Shown here piece after piece: positions 39,299 through 53,273 of a DNA stretch of 64,000 nucleotides. The stretch spans positions 5,223,001-5,287,000 of the forward strand of contig CM076279.1 in assembly GCA_038380795.1 (NCBI GenBank). Direction: 5' to 3'. The notes beneath the pieces were generated by a model. The model did not search any database. It worked only from the letters and a program-made list of their open reading frames with translations, and had not been told where the DNA came from. How positions within the stretch are numbered: position 1 is the stretch's first letter; every line of letters begins with the position of its first letter. The position numbers were made by a program, and so were the translations under genes. Source of the DNA: Pyrocephalus nanus. Lineage: Eukaryota; Chordata; Aves; Passeriformes; Tyrannidae.

Positions 39299-42116
39299 CT
39301 TGTATTTTTCATAATTTTATTTTTATTGTTAGTTTTACAGCTCGAGCGTGCCCAGATAGGCGCTAAAGTGCAGGAACAACACACATATTTTTAGCTTATG
39401 TAAAGGTAGTAGAAGGCAACGTTTATGAATAGTTTTGCACATATTATGCTGAGCTATTTTCTATCCAATAAACTGACAAAAGGAAACTGGTTATTGCTGC
39501 TATTCTTTTCCTCAGTAATATAGATACTCAGTTTTCAAAGGGACCTCTTCACCTTGTTGTGTTGCCTCATTGTAATGCAGTTGAGCCAGATCCCAAACCT
39601 CCAAGACAAAATGATGAAAATCAGGAATACAACCCCAACTCAAATAAGCAGTCACAATTTAGGAGTGTTCTTTAAGATGCAACTGATGTTATAGAGGAGT
39701 TTTGCCCTTGATATCCTTGGAAAGGTTTGAGAGTTTAATTCTACAACAGCTAGATTTTAAATATAGCAAGGATTCAAATGGCTTTGCATTTGCATTATGA
39801 ATGTTCCTTACATACCAATGAACAAGGAATTCCTGCTTTCCCTAAAAGTCTGTTTTGCTTCTTTATTGTTATTGGTCAAAGTATCTCTTTCATTCTTGGT
39901 TGAAAGGTGGTAATTTAGCTGAGGAGGAAGCTGCTGTTTTCGTCGTTGTGGTTGTTTATGGTCAAACTTTACATGGCAAAGACTGAAGTGGATGATTGGC
40001 CCATCTGGGCTGTTAATAGAAGACTATATAAAACTGTGCCATCATTATCTCATTACCAGCTCAAGCAGCAGACAAAACTACATGACAGTTAGTTATGGAC
40101 AACACTGACATACTGTGTTAAATGTTATTTTGCTCCTATCTTGTTTTTATCTTCACTGTACATCATGTTGGAAGGGATAGAAACTAGGAATCCAATTTTA
40201 ATTGACTTGTTTAGAGGCAACACTGTACAGTGGGACTGCATTTCCATTGAAATGCCATCAGAAAGCACAAAAGTGCCTGTCCATACAGAGGGAGAATATC
40301 AGTTAGGAAAAAAGAATTCCACTGGGGTAGAAAAATTGAAACATTATTTGTAAATAAATAGGAAATCAAATTTTTAAAAGGATAATAATCTGACATTTTA
40401 GAGAGGGGAATTTGCAGCAAAACCTATTTACAGTTGAATTCATAGTAGTAGAATACTTTATTGCTGGTTTAAACATTGATGGTTAAAAATCTGCCAAGGA
40501 TCTTTTATTGGAATTTCTTGAACACAAAATAGCAAGTTGTTACTGTTATAAACATAGAGGACTGAAACACTGTAGACCTATGTGCTGTTGGAGTGCCTTC
40601 CTGCTGATGTAGACAAGTGCTGGGTGGCTCATGCACACAGGTGCATGGCAGTGCAACCTTTTAATTTGTCCATATGGCAAACATTGTCCTGCAGTGCTTA
40701 GCAGGGGACAGCTGAGGTAAGAAGGTGTAAGGAGACCTATATTTACACCCACCTTAAAAGACCTTGGAACTCCTGAAAATGTTATAAAGGGCTTCAGTGT
40801 TAATAAGATTTGGGCCTTAGAAATTGCAAAAATTGAAATCTTGACAATGAAACCATCTTGAGATGGCAGGTGTCTGTGCTCCTGTGGAGTGCCATGATGA
40901 CAGCCCTAAAATATTTAATTTTCATTTACTCGTTTGAAAAAGGAAAAGTGATCAGTTTCCACATGTATTGCATTCTGAAATCAATGGTCAGAACTAAAGA
41001 AAATAAATGCTTTCATTATTAAATGTATTTTTCCACATGAAAACATTTCTTGTTTAAATTCATGGATCTTTAACATTTGGATTTCTGTACTAAAAATAGT
41101 ATTAAACTTAAATGCCCCACACTTTTATCTTTTCTAATATTGTTGCCAGAAAAATAATATCCCAGCAGCTGTAATCCACAAATAACTAATTAGAACGTAG
41201 TTTTTAGCAAGATATTAAAATAAGTACAGAGATCAGATAATATCAACAATGCTTAACTTTATGAAGCTTGGAAGACTGGGATGTTTGTCATCTGGGTTTT
41301 AAGTGTGGAGTTGTGCACTGGCTGGACCAAAGTGGCTTCTAAGCACATGCACGGAGGAGGAAGCTGAGAAACACTATCCTTTTTTTTTTTTTTCCCTCTA
41401 AATGTGTTGACATCTCTACATTTTGGAAGTAGCATTTGAGTAGATGAATTTAGAGGGAAACATGGTTTTTGAAAAATCATTCTCTTATCAGTTTTGTGGG
41501 TTGTTTCCAATTCAAGTTCTTTCCTGCTGGTAACTACTTTGGTACCGTGTTCTGCTTCAGGAATAATCATCAGAAGAGGGTGGGTTTTTTTCACTCTGCC
41601 TGGGTAGAAAAACTAGCACAGCAGGACTTCTATGGAATTTAGATTATTAATGCTAAAAGAAAAAGATAATGAGTACTAATAATGGGTCTTTTGGTGTGTG
41701 TGACTATGGAAAAGTGCATCACTGAAGTGATGTGGAAATGACCAAACCCTGCCTGGAGCTGTATTCCCAGTAGGATGGTGGTTGGGTTTCTGAAGGAGCA
41801 GGTCAAAAAGGATTGTTGCTGCCACAGCTAAAGTTTGTTTGGCAAGGTGACACACTTGGGCTGCTAGAAAGAGCATTCATTTGCATTTGCCATCACAGCA
41901 GAGAAAAGAAACTTTTGCTCTTCAGGAAAAAGAGAGAGCTGAATATTTGTACTTGCTGGTAGAAAAGGATAATGATAATTCACTAGTGTTCCTGGAAGTG
42001 AAATTTTGTGGAGAATGAGCCGTTTGTTTCTACATGGGTGGAATGCCATAAAACTTGCAGCTGAACTGTGCTATTTCCCATGTGGGAAGCTGTGGCTGTG
42101 GAAGGGAAGAGGGGCT

Positions 42117-42275
42117 GCTGCTGGAAGGGAAAGGGGTTTTATCAACCCTGTGCTGGTCCTAATCCTGCTGCTGGAAGGGAAAGGGGTTTGACTAACCCTA
42201 TGGGGGTCCTAATCCTACTGCTGGAAGGAAAGGGGTTTGATTGACCCTATACAGGTCCTAATCCCACTGCTGGGG
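42117..42275. repeat. Minisatellite, 50-bp unit, about 3.1 copies
   Basis: CTGGAAGGGAAAGGGGTTT starts at 42121 and 42171, and CTGGAAGGAAAGGGGTTT at 42221; a partial copy begins at 42270. The period is 50, 50 and 49 bp. Each unit reads CTGCTGGAAGGGAAAGGGG, then TTT(G/T)A(C/T), CAACCCT-like, and GGTCCTAATCC. Copies differ by several substitutions and one single-base deletion. Confidence 0.93.
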
Positions 42276-43959
42276 AGTGTGTGAACAGTGACTGACAGAG
42301 TTCTCTGAAAGTGATTGTCAGTCTGGATTTATCTAAGAATGAAAGGTATGAATGAGAAGAGCTTTGCATTATATTTCGGTTAAAAAAAGAATTTTGCTGG
42401 CAGAACTTGGAACAGAATGCACAGAAGTGTTGGCCACACTTTCCCAGATGGAGAAGCTGAGGTAAAACGTCGTTAAAAGTCAGTCAGCAAGAATTTAAGT
42501 AGCTGCAGTCCATCAGTTTAACTCTCATTTGTGCCTTGTGACTAAAGGATTACTGGAACACCTTGTTTCTGGTTGGGGTGTGAGGCTTTATCACCTCAGG
42601 CTGTTCCTCACATCCCTTGCTGACTGCACTGTCCAGGATGGCTCTCCAGCCTTTCCATTGCTGACTGGAGGGACTGGGCACAGCTGGGCACACTCCACGG
42701 GTTCAGTGGACGGTGAAACCTGGCGGTTTGGCCTCGGGAAACATAAACCCATGCTTTTCAAACTTCTAGAACCCAGAACCCAGCTGAACAGTGGCTTGTG
42801 GTCATTTCTGCTCCCTTGGCCCCCTGACTTGGGGCACTTTTCTTCAGCCAGATTTACCCTCAGCCTTTAAGCTCATGTGGCTTCCCCGGAGCAAAGGGTC
42901 ACAGAATGGGGCCTGGTGTGTCCCCTCAGGGGATGGATCCTCCTTCTCTGCCTCTGTACTCTGTAGTTTTTCTCCTCACAGTACTGGCACAGAAGTTACC
43001 ATGAGGTATAATTATGGTATATTTAACAGCCATATCAATCAGCATTTAACTTAAATTTGTTTCCAGGAGGTAGCGTGATATTATGGTAAAACTCAGATCC
43101 AGACAAGGTTCCTCCACAAATCTGTGTTATTTAAATTCTGTTAAAGTTATTAACATTCACTCAGTTGGCTTCTTTGTGGTTCTGTCGTGACTATGAGTAA
43201 CGAGTGGGTTCCTCAAAATGCAGCACTTGCCTCCCTCGTGTTTCACATCCACTCCCCGTGGGTGTAAGTGACAACACACAGTAAAGGCCACCAGAGGTTT
43301 TGGCCCTAAATTTTCTCTTTGAAATGCGCTCTGTCAGCATCCCAGCAAGTTCCTTTACATCCTGATGCAGTTGTTGGATATGCTGTGTGCACACACGTGA
43401 ATTTTTCAGTGGGTGGGAATCCTCCCCCCAGGGCATTTTGCCCATCATATCTGAACTCCCATTTTTTATTTTCCTCTATGTTCACCTGGATTCAATTCAC
43501 CATTTCTGCTGGGCCTTTTTTTGTTCACATTCACATTGCATATAAGCATTATCTTATGTCATATTGGGTTTTGTGCCTGCTGGAAAACAAAGTAATCTAC
43601 AAGGACTTCACATTCTCCTCTCGTTTGCCCAGATGATCCTGAGGGTACTCTGTGGCAGTTAGTAATTCCAGGTGGGATTTAAAGTTACCTGCAGATGCAT
43701 AATTTTTATCTTCACTGGCCCCTCTGGCACTCTCTCCAAGTTGTTAACAATTCATCTTTGCCAGTCTGTAATTGTGCCTTTGCTTTAGAGTCACAGGTAT
43801 TTAGCTCGCTGTGGAACATGGTGTAAAATAGAGTAATAAATAATATGATTTATTTTATTAGGTAGCATAAGTATGTTTTCATTCTTGGGAGCTAAAAACC
43901 GAGTCATCCTCTTTACATTTTATTATGATATATTAATACCCAGATTCAGCAAAATGCAA

Positions 43960-44075
43960 AACTTAAAAAAGACATGTTTAAGTGTTCTGCTCTGAGTATT
44001 AATATGTAGTTGTGTAAAACAACTTAGATTAAGTATGTGCTGAAGTGCTTTGCTGAAGCAAGGAGTAGCAGTGGT
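43960..44075. repeat. Ancient amniote interspersed repeat relic in CA10 intron
   Basis: TTAAGTATGTGCTGAAGTGC followed by TTTGCTGAAGCAAGGAG resembles the TTAAGCATGTGCTTAAGTGC-TTTGCTGAATCAGGG motif of an old sauropsid repeat; GACATGTTTAAGTGTTCTGC upstream looks like a second copy of the same motif. Family name unknown to me. Confidence 0.45.
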
Positions 44076-47000
44076 ATAATTCATGAATAGTACAAAATTT
44101 TTGGAAAAGCCCAGCTAAGATGAGCAGAATTTTTCATAATCTCTCTTTAAATACAGTTATGTAGAAAATAGGCTTCTATCCAGGTAAAATCATATCAGTT
44201 CTCTGTGTGGTAAAGTGAAGATGCAAACTTTTCTAGTATGACTAACACAGCAACAGAAACTGTACAATCAGAATTAAAATAAAATGGATTGTAATTTGTT
44301 AGTTCTCACTGTATGGATGCCTTGGATGAAACAAACATCATTTTCCATGGTAGTGAACACATTTTCCCTGGACTATGGTAAACACAACCAGAAGACTAAA
44401 AAGTGAAATTACAAGAGGTGAGTGGTAATGCTTTTCACATGTGAATTTCACATGTTTCATTTCATTTCCAGCACAAATTTTAATTTTATCCTGATCAGAC
44501 CTGAAGTCTTGATATAAAGAGGCCATGCAGGGCACAGCCTGTGCAGGGACAGGGGCACAGCCGTGCTGTGGGATGAGGGAACACCCTTTCTACCAGGTGG
44601 TACCTACAGGGACACTTGGGAAACCTCATGCCAGTTCTCTGCAAGCACCTGGCACAGTCTGGATTCGATAAGCAGAATTTATTCAGACTGATAGAGAAAA
44701 CTACTTGTGGGGGATGTATAAATAGACTGGAGGTTCTGTCTCTCCCTCTGTCTGGGACTAAACAAGCCAAACGTGTCCCCTCTGCTGCTGAGAGAAGGTG
44801 GTGGCATATTCAGTCTGTGTCAGTGGAAATATTCCTCAGGTTTTAAACAAAGTGAGGATCATAAATAACATTATGAATCGATTTCTACCATGGGCAAGAA
44901 AGTTTGCAGAAGTATCACAATATTTATAAAAACAGCTGGACAACTCTACAATCCATTTATGTAGATCATATTTATGTGTTTGGGCTGTACCTACCAAAGG
45001 GCACAGAGCCTGCCAGCTCTCTGCTGTCTCTCCTCCAGCCATTGCCCTGCTTTGGCTTTACTTGTTGCTTCAGAGACAGCAGCAGGTAACTCTCCCATTT
45101 TTAGATCCTTACTCTATGTATAAACTGTACACACCTTCTGCTTCCACTCTGTTTTTATGTTTTTAAGTACTTACTTACTTTGCAATAATAGAAGAGCATT
45201 TCTCACTACAAGGTAGTCAGCATCTTCCTTTTAATGCCTCTGAAAAAGAACCTTTGTCTCAGATTTCAGACCACAGCTAGTAACAGCTGAATTTAAATCC
45301 TTCTTGCAAGGTCTCCCTTTCAATGGCTTCTTTACTGATACCCTGATAACTGCTGTAAAGGACCAAATGATGAAGTGTGTCTTGATCCCATAATATCATC
45401 ACATTACTGGCCACCTAAGAATTGATTCTAGTCACTGAATAATCCAGAAATTAAAGCCTTTGAAATAGAACATTCTTATATATAAAACCAGACTATATGA
45501 TGTAATACTATTGCATTATTTTTAAAGCTCTTAAATGTTTTGGATATAACTTTCACTGATATTATATAAACTATACAGAAATAATCTCCTGGCATTTGCT
45601 TGGAATGACAGTCATCAGTTCCTACACATTTATTTAAAATCTTATGTAGAAACAAAGAAGTATTTGTTTTAGACAGCTTTGTTTTGGACATTTTGCCAGG
45701 AAAGAAAGCAAGCTTTGCTAGTATAGGCTGAAATAAAGTGTAAAATGAAATCTGTGAGCAAGCTGTTCACAGAAGGAGCGTGCAGTGGAGTTACTCAGCC
45801 AAAAATGTTGGCACTGAGTTTAGTTAAGCATGAAGCAGAGGTCTCTTGGTAAATAAGTCCCATTAGGAACATCCTGTGACCTCTGCTGTGGGGATTCAGG
45901 TATGTGAGGGAACCGTGCTTAGGAGCTTTACCAGTCATGTGGTCACAATGATTTTCAATCACTTTGGTTATTGCTGGATTAAATTTGAGGCTGCAGAGAT
46001 TAATGGTCTGTTGTTACTAATCCACTAAACCCCTGTTCCTAGATCATTTAAATTGACTGAACCTATAGATTGTTAAGTAACTGAGAGATATGGATTTGCA
46101 ATGGTTTTAACTATCTTTCTTCATGTTTGGTGTTAGCAGTATCCTGTTAGTACTGCTCTTTGAGACAGTGATCTTGGCTGTTCTTGAGTGGAAGTGAACT
46201 TCCTAATTTTTTATTTCCACTATTCTTTAGCACAGTAGAAGTGTGTATCACCCCTAATGAATGTGGATGGAGAACACTTTACTATATTTAGATATGAGCT
46301 GGTATTATAGAAGCTAAAATAAGAACTATAGAAATTAAATGTTGTCTTTCCTTTGTTGATACAAATGGTGCCACTGCCCCTGTCAAACCAGTCACTACCT
46401 CCCTTCAATCTGTCTGCCCTTAACAGGGCTCATTGTCCCTTCAAGTGGGTTTTACTGACATTAGAAGATGCGGAGAAAATCAAAATGGTTGTTCAAGCTT
46501 TTGGGAAATTGGAATTTCTAAACTATCGCAGTATTTGGAGTATCAGGGCCCAGGGCTTTTCCCAGTGAAATTAAAAAAAGAAGAGTTTGATTTTGAGTTC
46601 TAGAGGAATGTGAAATACATTCTTTCAAAAATTATTTCCTTTGATGAAAGGAGTTGAGTACCTGGTGCCTGCCAGCATGGTGTGGACACACACAGTGTCT
46701 GCATGACACACAGAAGTTGTTTATTTTGGTTTTGAAGGAATAAATAATGGCAACAGCCTAGCTCTATACAACAAGGTTTGTGTGTTTATTTAAACTGCAA
46801 TGTGACTATCTCTTTAGTAGGAAACACAGTTGAATAATCATCTAATTATGTCTTGCTCTGTATGTGTTTTTGATACCTGTCTTTCTGAAAACAAGCAGAG
46901 GTTTTTTGCCTGCAGAAGATGTGAAACAGTCAAAAGGAAGTATAGTTATGCATTTTACTGCACTTGCATTAATCTGCTTGGGAAAGGGCAGCAATCTACA

Positions 47001-47598
47001 GTGTATTCCACGTGTTTATATCAGCATATAGCAAGGTGAAGGGGCTTTAACTTTATAATTGACTTAAACTCTGACAGGGAATTCCTGTGATTAAAATAAA
47101 CCCTTTATTTCATGCAACCATCTCTGTTTCTGAGCCCTGGTGACTTGGCTTATTCTTTTGCCTTCTGGTTATCTCAGTAATATTATGTCTTGATTAAGGA
47201 CTGCAAGGAGCTTTTACATCTGTTCTTGTCATAAAGCTTTGTAGGATAAAGTAGGCCAAAGATACCTCATCATGCAAACTGTGGACCTCCAGTTATTTCT
47301 TTCCCTCCAGATTTAATACTGTGTTCAAATAAAACTGGGACTATGGAAGTAAACCCAAAGCACTTACATGGATTTTTGGCAAGCTCTCTTGAGGAAGAAG
47401 AAATCAGTAATGAAAGAATTAAACGTGTATGACTGGATGAAGAAAAGGAAGTTATTGTCCTGCCAGTTATTAGGGAATACTGTCCTTATCCTGTTGGAAA
47501 TCAGAGTTCACCATCTCAATAAAACAACGATCACTTATTGAGGTGAATAGATCAGTGAGAATGGTTATTGTGAAACTGAAAGGAAAAAGTGACCTCTC

Positions 47599-47619
47599 TT
47601 TTTTTTTTTTTTTTTTTTT
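47599..47619. repeat. Poly-T run (T21)
   Basis: Uninterrupted T21 in the CA10 intron; a T16 run lies at 48809-48824. Confidence 0.9.
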
Positions 47620-47779
47620 ACAATAGAAATATCCAATAACAGCTAAACATCAGTCCTGTCCTCAGGTTATGTTCTCCAGGAGTCTAATTGCAGAGAACTA
47701 GACATTAATTAAACTTGTATCATAAGAGACTTCATGTTCATAGCAGGCTTTGAAGCTCCAACTGCACTTTGCAAGTGAT

Positions 47780-47868
47780 TTTAGAGCTGGGTCTAAGTTC
47801 CAGGTCCACGGTGGGGTGGAAAGACACCTGTGGTCCCTTGGAACCTTAATGATTCTGTGATTCTGTGA
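47780..47868 (+). mobile_element. CR1 LINE 3'-end fragment in CA10 intron
   Basis: TGGTCCCTTGGAACCTTAAT followed by GATTCTGTGATTCTGTGA reproduces the CR1 tail with two copies of the terminal ATTCTGTG octamer. It lies in the same orientation as CA10. The upstream part (GGGTCTAAGTTCCAGG...) is diverged and the 5' limit is a guess. Confidence 0.78.
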
Positions 47869-50800
47869 ACCCTGGCCTTTAGCTGGCACTCAGGTCTGCC
47901 ACTGAGCAGCTCTTCCTACCTAAGCAGGTCCACAGGGACCAGGGGCTTGTCTGTCCTTAGTCCAGCATCCAAAATAGTTATTTATAACTACTGGATAAGG
48001 GAGAAATAGCCCTCCATTGGAAGGAGAGCAGTTTTCACCTGCTTAGCTTGAGTGCAAACTAACAAGCTGCCAGATCATGTATTTACACAAATCAGCTTAA
48101 CTCAAAGGAGCTGTTCTGGTTTGCTGGAGAAAGGAGTGACTCCAAGACGTGGGTCCTGCAGGTGCAGGTCCTGGCACGTGGCATTTTGGTGAGTTTGACT
48201 TTTTGAGAAGAGATGAGAAGTAACATGCCCACTACTTCTGTTAAACTGAATGTTTATTGCACGGTTCTAATTCAGGTTTAAGACTGACTTATATATTGTA
48301 ACAATTGCAAAATAAATATGTAGTCTGCTCATTTTTGGGGATTTGTTTTTTGAGGCAGTCATACACAGAGAACCCCATTATGGATGGTCCATTTTCCTAA
48401 AGCTTCTGCCATCTCTTGCACTTTTGGTATTGCTGTTTTTTTCTCAGTTGCTCTTGGAGGCAATATTAACAGATGGTATGCATTGCTCATTAAATCTGCA
48501 TCTACACCTCTCCAAGGACTGCAAAGATGTTGGGAAACAGACCAAGTTACTGCAGTAAATGCTTAGAAGCTTGGAACTTACTGTGCTATTCATAAGCAGT
48601 TTTCACTTTCGGGGTGTTTTGACCTGTAACTGTAGAGTTATGAATACATTGGTGAAATAGTTATAATTTAGCTAAGTCCAGGTATGGGCCACTTTCATAC
48701 AAACTGGGCAAAATCTCTGTGTTTCTTTCCTAGTAGCTGTAGTTGTGCTTTGGTGGTGTCATAGTCAACAGCTCTTCCCTTTTATGTTTTAATGCTGGAC
48801 ATGAAACCTTTTTTTTTTTTTTTTAACACTTAATGTCCCACCTCCATTTACATGTGTCACCTTTCCTTTTCCCTGAGATCCCTTTCTCTGTAATGTTCAG
48901 CTCTTCTCTGTGTCCTGTCTGCAGTGATGGCACTTCCAGTAGATGAAATGTAGAGATGTCACTTTTAGGCTTTCTCACCCTGAATGTTCCTTTGCTGAAC
49001 AGGCAGAGCTCTGATGTGTGAGTCAAAGGGGCATCGTGCCAGCGTGGGATTTGCTTTCCTTATGTTTCAGATTGGTGGTGAGAGATGCAGAAATCCAACG
49101 AGCAGATAAGAATTCTCATTTCAGGCCTCTTTATTACTCTGATTTGGAACTGATGGGATCTGATTGGCAATCCCAAACACATCAATGTAAACAGAAATAG
49201 GGCGCTCCCTTCTTGTTTCTCTTAAGCTTTTCTTTAGTAAAGCATTGGATCAGAAAGGTTAAGCTGTTGTTGATTCCATGGTTCATGGAAAGTTAGGATT
49301 TAGTTGACATTAATAGTTGACCTGTGTTAAGGAAGATGAAAAGTGGATAGTACATTAAGGGGAAGTGAGATCTACCCCTGCCATTTTACGGAAAGAAAAC
49401 AACCCCTCTGTGTTTGAGCTGGTCTAAATGGGCACAGCAAGAAGTAAAAACTCAGAAATCTCTCCTAGTATTTTGTGTTTGTGTTTATGGTTTTCTCTGG
49501 GCTGGGGATATTTCATATTCTGAAAACAAAGTCTAACTAAAAATGGGTATTTAAAATTAATTGGTTTAATAAAGGGCTGCAAAATGCTGTGTAGGCACTC
49601 ATAGCATGACATTAACCTGGTTTGTATTAATTTAGTTTGTTTATTTGGAAGAGGCTGAAGTGAATCCAATAAACCCAGTCTAAATTTAGCCCGTACAATT
49701 TCTGAGCATAGACAAGAAGATCATCCACCTTATATGCACATTTTTTCCTTGCATTTTACAATAGCCAAATATTATACTCATGGAGATTTGCAAAATGAAG
49801 GGCCAGTATAAAGTAGCATCAAGAAAATAAGAGATTTTTTTTTTAAGTTTCCCAGCTTGAGAAAATGAAGAGTGGAAAAATCAAGAGTGGGACAAAATGC
49901 TCTTTCAGTAATCTCCCTAAGCATGACAATATGCCATTGTGTTAATTATCTACATGCCACTGATACTGTATTTGCCAGGAGCACAGTAGGATTGATCCTG
50001 ATCCATAAAGGTGCAAGATAGTAAATTTATCAGTGCTCCGTAATTTAAAGTAGTAAAAATGACAACTGAAGCTGCTCCACTGAGTAACTGGAAGACTTTG
50101 AACAGTGCTTAGTTCTCCTGGGAGTTCTCCTTCTGACCCCATTACAACTGCTGAAGTTTTCACCACTAACTTTCACGCTACAAAAATCAGACTGTAGGGG
50201 CAGCAAGTGACTTTCACCTAAGATATTTCAAAGCTTAGGCAGTTGGAGGTTATTCACCTTCGGTCCTAAGGATAATTTTCTTCTCCTCTTTCACCCTCTG
50301 TCATTGCTTGCACCTGTTCCTTAGTTCTGATTTAGGAGGGAAAAGGGGGATGAGCAGATCAGTGAGGGATCCACCTTACTGAGAACCAAAGAGTACTTGG
50401 TTGTGAGGGTGGGAATAAAAGAGTGAAGGAACAGATAACAGAATGAGGATATAAACTAATGGAGAGGATGCTGGCAATGGAGGACAGCACTGAGATTGGG
50501 TGTCTCATTGTGCACTTTGGCAGAAACAAAGGAGAAAGGGCATTGATGGCAGTCCAGTTTCCTTCTGGTTCTTCTCCTAAATAGGAGTTGGGTTGGTAGC
50601 TCCCATGGGAACCAGGCAGTCTCTTTGTCTGAAGTCACAGAGATACAGAGACCTTGACTTTCCAGTCATCAAATCTCCATTATTTTTTTCAAGCCCTTAA
50701 CTTAGTGCACAGAAACTGTCAGTATCCTTGAAGACAAAATTGTTAATAACTTAAATGCTGAAGTTCTTCACTATGTAGCTCTTGACCTTTGAGGAGTCTG

Positions 50801-51187
50801 ACTGCTTACTGAGATTATTTCATTAGTATTTGCACATTGACTTCCTGCCAAAAAGTCAATCTGCTTTTCCTTTGCATGGTTTTGTTATTTTGAAGGTCTT
50901 CAGCTGTGGAACAAAATCCACTATGTAACAAAGAGCTGGCAGAGTTGGAAGCTTTCCAGGAAAAGTCTTCCCAGGTTAAACTCTGGTGATGCTGAAATAT
51001 TACAAGAGTTTTATGTGGCCTCCTTTCCCTTGTGCCTTACCTAACGTAGCTGTTCCTGAAGAAAGGCAACAGTTAGTTTTAGTTCCCACTGCCCTCAAGA
51101 GAATCTTCTACTTGTTACCTACAGAATGGAATTTATTTGAACTTGGGATCTGGACTTTACTTTTTTCTTTTATTAGCCTCGAAAAAG

Positions 51188-51272
51188 GTTGTGGTTTGTT
51201 GGTTTGTGGGTTTTTTTTGTTTGTTTGGTTGGTTGGGTTTTTTTGTGGTTTTTTGTTTTTGTTTTTTTTTTA
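51188..51272. repeat. G/T-only strand-asymmetric tract
   Basis: About 85 nt made almost only of G and T (GGTTGTGGTTTGTTGGTTTG, TTTGTTTGGTTGGTTGGG), ending in T10 and AG. No A or C for most of its length. Confidence 0.9.
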
Positions 51273-53256
51273 GGATGTCTATGATGAGCTTAATGATCCC
51301 TCTCATAGAGTTGTTTAGTTATGATACAAATGACAGTATGGATCTCATGTCATATTTAGTTGCTCAGCATTTCTGCCTTGTTGAAGACACTTGTACAAAG
51401 TGTCTAAAACAACATGTAAATGTCACAGGGAACAAATCACGAGGAAAGGCTATTTCAGAGAGGGCTGATTTGAAAGCAGATTTACTACTAGTGGCCACTA
51501 GGAAAATATCAATTTATTTCTGATACAGAATCAAAAAGGAATAAAAAAGAGGTACATCATCTTTTTTTTTTTTTTCTTCTCCTTCCTCTGATTTCCTCCC
51601 CAAACCAAAAGGAAGGTCAAAATGTCACCTCAAAGATTAGGATGGAGGTGGCAACTTCCTATAGGCAGTTAAAGATGTCTGAACCATGAATGTCCTATTT
51701 ATTGAGCCTACAGGGCTGAGATCAATTTTTTTATGCTAGACAGAAATTGATGATCCTGTCAAATACTTGGAGCCTGGAGGACAAAGGTATGTTTTATAAC
51801 TTATCATTAGACTCTGAGTTCCAGCCTTTAGTACATTGGCAAGGCCTGCATTTCACAGGGGATACACTAAAGTAATTCTCATGTTCCAGTCCAGTGGAGT
51901 AAACAAACAGCTGCATTCTGCACATGCTGCAGATTCAGGATCAGCTTCAAGGAGAGCCCAATTAGAAGCATATGAAGGCAGCCTGGGCTGTCTCTCTGGG
52001 ATAGGGAATGCATGGCTAGGGGTATTCATCTAATGCCTGACAGGATGGAGCTCTCCTCCTAATTGGAGTTTTTGGATGCTACCACAACTTAGATGATGTT
52101 CTGCCCACTCAGTCAGCACAGCTCCACTGATCTTACTAAATATACATCTGGCTCTAGGCTGTGTCTTCCTAGAGGAGAGGGCTGTGGGCCTTTATTATTA
52201 TTCTCAGTTATTTCCAGGTTAATACAGTGGAACCTCTGGCTCAGGAGATTCCTAAACCTCTAGCTGTGATGGCTGGCAGCTTTTAGATGAAGGATCTGTC
52301 TTTGCTGCCTGTTTTTGTATTCTTTCTTCTAACACTTTTGCTGCTTAGTATTGCTGCAGATCAACAATTCCCAAACTTGTTTGCACCTGCATCCAGGGTA
52401 TGGGATAATGGGAGATGGAGCAATTTTGAGAATACTTGGCCAGAAGAGGGAGTAGAGTGTGAAAGAGCTGAAACAAGAAGTGATCATGGGTGTCCCAGGA
52501 GCTTAGAGCTTCACCACTGCTTTGCCATCTTTCCCCACTGGGATTACTTTCTTTCAGGACCTTTGCTAAAAAGCAGCTCAGCTCTTTTTCCTGTGTCCCC
52601 TGGTTCTGTCCTTGCTGAGTGCAGTGCCTGTCTCTTTCTTCAAGTTTCCTTTTGCTGCTGCAACTGCTGATCTCCGTGCTGACCTCCCCAGGAACATCCC
52701 CTCTCCCACCCCCAGAAGCTCTTCCCTAACCCACTCTTAAAGGCAGCACTCCCATCTCATGGACTGGGTTCTTCCCGGGTTGTTTGATCTGACCTGCTGT
52801 TGTTCTTTCGCATGAATTACATTCCCATCTCTCATGGTTGCAAATATTATGCCCACAGATGTACACCCCATCACACACAGACACAGATTTGCATATGTAA
52901 GCACGATAAAAATGGGAGTCAGCATCTGAGAGAAACAGATTTCCTTGGTAAGCTCAAAATAAGTTCCAAAGCCTACGCCTTAGCAAGCGAAGGGCCTTGG
53001 GCTGGGTTTTGGTGTCTGCTGTAAGTGGGACTCGCTGGCTGGGTGAAGGCAGCTGTGCTGGGTGTTGGGTGGGGAGACAAGCAGACAGTTGGTGTGGAGG
53101 AGATTGTGCCCAAATGAGAAGCTGTGGAATGGTGGAAGCAGAGAGAGAAGGGGGAGAAAAATAGGTCTGAGAGCCAGTTAGGTGTGGGGAAAAGAGAGGA
53201 AGGATCTAATCTTGTCATCACTTTGGTAGGCACTAAGTTATGCTTTTTGTTTGATT

Positions 53257-53273
53257 ATTTATTTATTTATTTT
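53257..53273. repeat. ATTT microsatellite, short
   Basis: Four ATTT units in the CA10 intron. Confidence 0.85.

Noticed and set aside
49370..49450. Possible MIR fragment (CCATTTTACGGAAAGAAAAC)
   Set aside because: Only one block matches and the following TCACACAGC block is absent.
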